DNA of 64,000 nucleotides from Bradyrhizobium sp. Y36 (GTDB taxonomy: Bacteria > Pseudomonadota > Alphaproteobacteria > Rhizobiales > Xanthobacteraceae), in contig NZ_NWTI01000002.1 of assembly GCF_002531575.1 (NCBI RefSeq), positions 62,001 to 126,000 on the forward strand. Reading direction: 5' to 3'. This document shows, piece by piece, positions 60,817 through 64,000 of the stretch. The notes beneath the pieces were generated by a model. The model was not told the DNA's origin and made no database searches. It saw only the letters and a program-made list of their open reading frames with translations. Positions within the stretch are counted from its first letter, which is position 1. Every line of letters begins with the position of its first letter. Position numbers and translations under genes: made by a program.

Positions 60817-60863
60817 GCGACGGCTCCTAAAGCATTGCGGCCACTGAAATGTGGCTCTTAAGC

Positions 60864-60888
60864 AAAAAGGCCCCGGCGAACCGGGGCC
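60864..60888 (-). terminator. rpsD terminator
   Basis: On the minus strand GGCCCCGG-TTCG-CCGGGGCC, a stem with a super-stable UUCG tetraloop, followed by TTTTT (60864-60868). It lies 16 bp beyond the rpsD stop. Confidence 0.95.
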
Positions 60889-60904
60889 TTTCGATATTCA
60901 GATC

Positions 60905-61522
60905 TTAGCGCGAATAGAATTCGACGACCAGATGCGGCTCCATCTGCACCGGGAACGGCACGTCGGAGAGGGCTGGGATGCGGATGTATTTCGCGGTCAT
61001 CTTGCCATGGTCGACTTCGAGATAGTCGGGCGTGTCGCGCTCGGGGAGCTGGCTGGCTTCGAGCACGTGGGCGAGCTGCTTGGAGGCTTCCTTGACCTCG
61101 ATCACGTCGCCGACCTTGAGCTGGTAGCTCGAGATGTTGACCTTGCGGCCGTTCACCTTGATGTGGCCGTGGTTGATGAACTGGCGCGCGGCGAAGATCG
61201 TCGAGACGAACTTGGCGCGGTACACGACCGCGTCGAGACGACGCTCGAGCAGGCCGATCAGGTTCTCGCCGGTGTCACCCTTGAGGCGGCTGGCCTCGAC
61301 ATAGATGCCGTGGAACTGGCGCTCGCTGATGTTGGCGTAGTAGCCCTTCAGCTTCTGCTTGGCGCGCAGCTGCACGCCGAAGTCGGAGAGCTTGCCCTTG
61401 CGGCGCTGGCCGTGCTGGCCGGGGCCGTATTCGCGGCGGTTCACGGGGCTCTTCGGGCGGCCCCAGATGTTCTGGCCCATACGGCGGTCGAGCTTGTACT
61501 TGGCTTCACTGCGCTTAGTCAT
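60905..61522 (-). CDS. rpsD: 30S ribosomal protein S4
   Basis: 205 residues. S4 nucleates 16S rRNA assembly and helps translational fidelity. [38 protein letters not shown] is the alphaproteobacterial start; the S4 RNA-binding domain is [40 protein letters not shown] at 61520-61522 with AGAGGAC upstream. It has a structured leader (61523-61660) and its own terminator, so it is probably a single gene transcript. Confidence 0.98.
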   Translation of the reverse strand: MTKRSEAKYKLDRRMGQNIWGRPKSPVNRREYGPGQHGQRRKGKLSDFGVQLRAKQKLKGYYANISERQFHGIYVEASRLKGDTGENLIGLLERRLDAVVYRAKFVSTIFAARQFINHGHIKVNGRKVNISSYQLKVGDVIEVKEASKQLAHVLEASQLPERDTPDYLEVDHGKMTAKYIRIPALSDVPFPVQMEPHLVVEFYSR

Positions 61523-61646
61523 CGCGTCCTCTGTGGGTTCACGGTTTGAGGAAACGCGCCCTCCTGTGTGACAGACCTTGAGGTCCGGCACCGACAGGTC
61601 CTATCCCCAAAGCATAGGGGGCGGGACCACGGGTCGCGAAACGCTT

Positions 61647-61668
61647 CGCGGGCCGAAATCGGCCCGCG
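61647..61668. other. Perfect 22-bp inverted repeat
   Basis: CGCGGGCCGA-AA-TCGGCCCGCG (10-bp perfect arms). It lies 55 bp past the stop of the E2-like gene (minus) and 125 bp upstream of rpsD. It could end the upstream transcript or be part of the rpsD leader. No U-tract follows directly. Confidence 0.55.
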
Positions 61669-61723
61669 AGCAGGCGGCTTTTAGGGGAGTTTGGGGTTCG
61701 CTGTCAATGCGGATGGCCCGCAA

Positions 61724-62491
61724 TCAGGTCCCGACCGCGCGGATCGGCTTCGCGCCGGTCGCCCGCAATTCGGCAGCGATTTCAGTGTTCAGGACCTGTT
61801 CCAGCCGGGTCAGGACCCGGGCGATGGGGGCGGCGTCGGTGACCCGGTGATCCCACCGGATCACGACATGGATGGTCTGGTCGCCCTCGACCACCCCGTA
61901 GCTGACGATGAACGGGCCCGGTGTGACCGGGTGGAGTTCGCCACCGCCATAGGCGGCCACCGAACTCACCGCAAAGCTGCCGAACCAGTTGCCGCGTTGC
62001 CGGCCGAAATTGAGGCCAATCGCCCAGGACAGGCGCCGCAGCGGCCATGGCAGGCGGGTTGCCCGCATGATCTTGCGAAACATCGGGACGTCCTCGATCG
62101 GCGCGGTCTTGCCGCGCCGGATCTCGGCGTCGACCGCCGCCAGCGCCATGGTCTCGGGAGCCGCGATTCGCTGCGGCATGACGCATTCCTCCCCGTCCTC
62201 GACCCGGGCAATGGCCACCAGCGCCACGCTCCTCGGCAGCTCGTAGAGCGTGGGACGGGGCCATTTGGCGTAGACGGTGCGCAGGATCGGCTCGTCCCTG
62301 GCGACGAGGGCGAAAGCCTTGACGAACATCGCCGCCCAGCCGGCTGGCGCGGCCGCCGCGGCACGGGCCTCCAGCAGGGGGCGGATATGGAGCGAACGCG
62401 ACAGCGACACGAACGGCACGTCCATCGACGCGCGCATGAGGTCGCAGATCAGGCGACGCGGCAACGAAATGGTTTTTGGCGTCCCGCGCAT
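61724..62491 (-). CDS. Stand-alone 2-oxoacid dehydrogenase acyltransferase (E2) catalytic domain
   Basis: 255 residues matching only the catalytic (CAT-like) domain of E2 chains, with no lipoyl or E1-binding domain. The active-site His motif is WDHRVTDAAP (family DHRxxDG; the last Gly is Ala here). Earlier segments FVSLSRSLHIRPLLEARAAAAAP and KAFALVARDEPILR fit the fold. ATG at 62489-62491, weak SD. Such stand-alone forms may act as acyltransferases with free acyl-CoA or as inactive homologues; function unknown. Confidence 0.82.
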   Translation of the reverse strand: MRGTPKTISLPRRLICDLMRASMDVPFVSLSRSLHIRPLLEARAAAAAPAGWAAMFVKAFALVARDEPILRTVYAKWPRPTLYELPRSVALVAIARVEDGEECVMPQRIAAPETMALAAVDAEIRRGKTAPIEDVPMFRKIMRATRLPWPLRRLSWAIGLNFGRQRGNWFGSFAVSSVAAYGGGELHPVTPGPFIVSYGVVEGDQTIHVVIRWDHRVTDAAPIARVLTRLEQVLNTEIAAELRATGAKPIRAVGT

Positions 62492-62597
62492 CGCTCGCTT
62501 GGTTCCCGCGGATGAAAAAATGTGCAGCGAGCGGGTTCCCGCTCGCCGCCTGCCTTTAGCACGAACCAACCCGCTTGGGGCCGGTCGGTTCGCCGTA

Positions 62598-62981
62598 TCA
62601 GGGCGCTGGGGAGGCCAGCGGCTTGGTCTTGTCGACGACGTAAACTCCGAGCACTTTCATGGCCTTGTCGCCGTGCGCCTTGGCGTCGTGCACGACGCCG
62701 GCCGGGATCTGGTAGGAATCGCCGGCTTTCAGGGTCTTCTCGGGCTGGCCATCGATCAGGAGATTGAGCTCACCTTCGAGCACGTAGCCGGTCTCGATAC
62801 CCGGATGGGTATGGCGTCCGGCGGCGCCGCCTGCCGGGACTTCCGCGATGGCGGTGATGGTATTATAGCCCTCCGGAAACTCGACTTTCTGAAGCGGGGT
62901 GCGTTTGATGCCGGGCTGCTGGGCGAAGGCGGCAACGGCAAGTCCTGCAAAGGACAGAGCGAGCAAAGTCTTCTTGAGCAT
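62598..62981 (-). CDS. Exported cupin-domain protein
   Basis: 127 residues. Signal peptide MLKKTLLALSFAGLAVAAFA, then one cupin beta-barrel. Metal ligands of motif 1 are HTHPGIETGYVLEGE (two His and one Glu), and motif 2 has HDAKAHGD. It may bind a metal in the periplasm. Function unknown. Start at the ATG 62979-62981. Confidence 0.88.
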   Translation of the reverse strand: MLKKTLLALSFAGLAVAAFAQQPGIKRTPLQKVEFPEGYNTITAIAEVPAGGAAGRHTHPGIETGYVLEGELNLLIDGQPEKTLKAGDSYQIPAGVVHDAKAHGDKAMKVLGVYVVDKTKPLASPAP

Positions 62982-63048
62982 GGTTGTTTTCCTCCCGGGA
63001 ACGACCCTAGCAGCGCGCCAGTTCCCGGCAAGGTGGTCGTCGGCTCGT

Positions 63049-63822
63049 TTAGCGCCTGATCCCGTCGAACGCGGCCATGATGCCGCGCTGGAATAGCGAC
63101 CAGTCGAAGCCGAGCGCGATCGCGCGGTAGCCGCGGTCGACGAGGGCGTTGGCTTGATCGGCGGTGCGGGCGACGCCGCCGATCGGCACGCCGCTTCTGA
63201 GGATGCCGGCCTCGGCCCGTGCGACCAGCTCCAGCAGCTCCGGATCGTCCATCTGGCCGCGCTTGTTGATGGACGTCGCGAGATCGCCGGGGCCGATCAC
63301 CGCGACATCGATTCCGGGTGTGGCCATGATCTCGTCGATGCGGTTGACGGCCTCGATATGCTCGATGGTGACCATGCAGATCATCTCGTCATCGGCACCG
63401 GCCATGTAATCCGGCATCGACTGGCCCCAGCGGAACGGGGCGTGGAACGGACCCCAGAGACGATCGCCGCGCGGCGGATAGCGTACGCTGCGCACCGCCT
63501 TCTCCGCTTCAGCGCGGTTCGTGATCATCGGAAAGTTGATGCCGAAGGCGCCGATGTCCATCGGGGCCTTCGCGAGCCACGGCTCGTTGGCCGCGATCCG
63601 CACCAGGGGCGTGCACGGTGTGCCCGTCGTCGCGGCGATCATCGCATGCGCTTCGGTGAGACCGATCGGTCCGTGCTCGAGATCGACGATGATCCAGTCG
63701 AGCGAGCGCGCCATGATCTGCACCATCTGCACGCTCGGGATGGTCGCGATCGCGCCGAAGGCGGGACGGCCTTCGCGCCAGAGCTGGCGGAGACGGTTGA
63801 GCGGCGTGGACGGGACTGGCAT
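63049..63822 (-). CDS. HpcH/HpaI-family aldolase
   Basis: 257-residue class II aldolase-like TIM barrel. DWIIVDLEHGPIGLTEAHAMIAA contains the metal-site Glu/Asp, VRIAANEP the catalytic Arg, and CMVTIEHIEAVNRIDEI plus VAVIGPGDLATSI the second metal-site aspartate. Enzymes of the group cleave 2-keto-3-deoxy sugar acids or hydroxyketoacids. ATG at 63820-63822; the frame extends upstream to 63942 only through repeat DNA and is not coding. Confidence 0.92.
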   Translation of the reverse strand: MPVPSTPLNRLRQLWREGRPAFGAIATIPSVQMVQIMARSLDWIIVDLEHGPIGLTEAHAMIAATTGTPCTPLVRIAANEPWLAKAPMDIGAFGINFPMITNRAEAEKAVRSVRYPPRGDRLWGPFHAPFRWGQSMPDYMAGADDEMICMVTIEHIEAVNRIDEIMATPGIDVAVIGPGDLATSINKRGQMDDPELLELVARAEAGILRSGVPIGGVARTADQANALVDRGYRAIALGFDWSLFQRGIMAAFDGIRR

Positions 63823-63856
63823 CGGAAGGCCTGCGGCGAGGTGGCGACGGCGAAAC

Positions 63857-63962
63857 CTAGAGCCTTTTCCGTTCCGATGGAATCGGAACGGGGCTCTCGA
63901 CTCTTGTTTTGACGCGTTTTCTTGACGCGAACCGGGATCCACTTCGCTCGAAAACGCTCTAG
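63857..63962. repeat. Palindromic intergenic repeat, family D (copy 2)
   Basis: Inverted relative to copy 1 at 7270-7374: begins CTAGAGCC and GTTCCGATGGAATCGGAACGG, ends TCGAAAACGCTCTAG. It lies upstream of the HpaI-type gene at the right edge of the window. Confidence 0.85.
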
Positions 63963-64000
63963 CAGCGCGCCGTCGCAGCGCAAGCTCAGGCCAGCACGCG

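Overview
The window is chromosomal DNA from a high-GC alphaproteobacterium, most likely Bradyrhizobium or a close relative in the Nitrobacteraceae. The evidence is the RecA, Icd, PurC, PurL, AlaS and RpsD sequences, an alphaproteobacterial LexA box (GAACN7GAAC) at recA, several small protein families typical of bradyrhizobia (DUF6894, a 66-residue MFKRRRF protein, DUF1476), a MloK1-type channel, and several families of palindromic intergenic repeats. No tRNA, rRNA, transposase, integrase, phage or CRISPR sequence was seen.

Layout. Positions 1-2750: the end of an RND efflux permease and an AhpD-like gene. Positions 2.8-9.6 kb: many small secreted, lipoprotein, PilZ, HdeA-like and conserved hypothetical genes, two hotdog thioesterases and a candidate minus-strand sRNA. 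Positions 10.1-11.4 kb: recA with SOS box, promoter and terminator. Positions 11.6-16.4 kb: the glycine-cleavage operon gcvT-gcvH-gcvP behind a tandem glycine riboswitch. Positions 16.6-24.3 kb: alaS, a cyclic-nucleotide-gated K+ channel, DUF3455/DUF3303, icd, and a TrmJ-type RNA methyltransferase fused to a DUF559 nuclease-like domain. Positions 24.3-32.0 kb: an exported amidohydrolase, a translationally coupled operon (mddA-like methyltransferase, PAS-LuxR regulator, quinone oxidoreductase, thioesterase-like) divergent from a BTAD/alpha-beta-hydrolase fusion, and a TetR gene. Positions 32.2-38.9 kb: OsmC, an acyl-CoA-dehydrogenase-like flavoprotein, a rhodanese, and a cyanate uptake and hydrolysis operon (cynABDS). 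Positions 38.8-41.1 kb: a PEP-mutase/ICL-family gene, a divergent LysR regulator and the F1-ATPase inhibitor DUF1476.

Positions 41.4-49.4 kb hold purC-purS-purQ-purL (purine biosynthesis), interrupted by corA-like, Bug, DMT-transporter and thioesterase genes. Positions 49.5-56.5 kb continue toward bolA and grxD. These Fe-S partner genes are separated here by LtrA, a Cys-rich small protein and an ergothioneine pair (egtB-egtD). Positions 56.5-64 kb: a frameshifted macro-domain gene, two tandem SxxK serine hydrolases, a threonine aldolase, rpsD, a stand-alone E2-type acyltransferase domain, a periplasmic cupin and an HpcH/HpaI aldolase.

The picture is a conserved housekeeping backbone (recA, gcv, alaS, icd, pur, bolA/grxD, rpsD) with accessory genes and repeats inserted between its genes. 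The most unusual points are repeats that supply the stop codons of neighbouring genes, a LysR C-terminus encoded by the terminator of the convergent gene, two protein fusions (TrmJ-DUF559 and BTAD-hydrolase), a likely new sRNA, and a small family of secreted proteins with a DPWGG signature.
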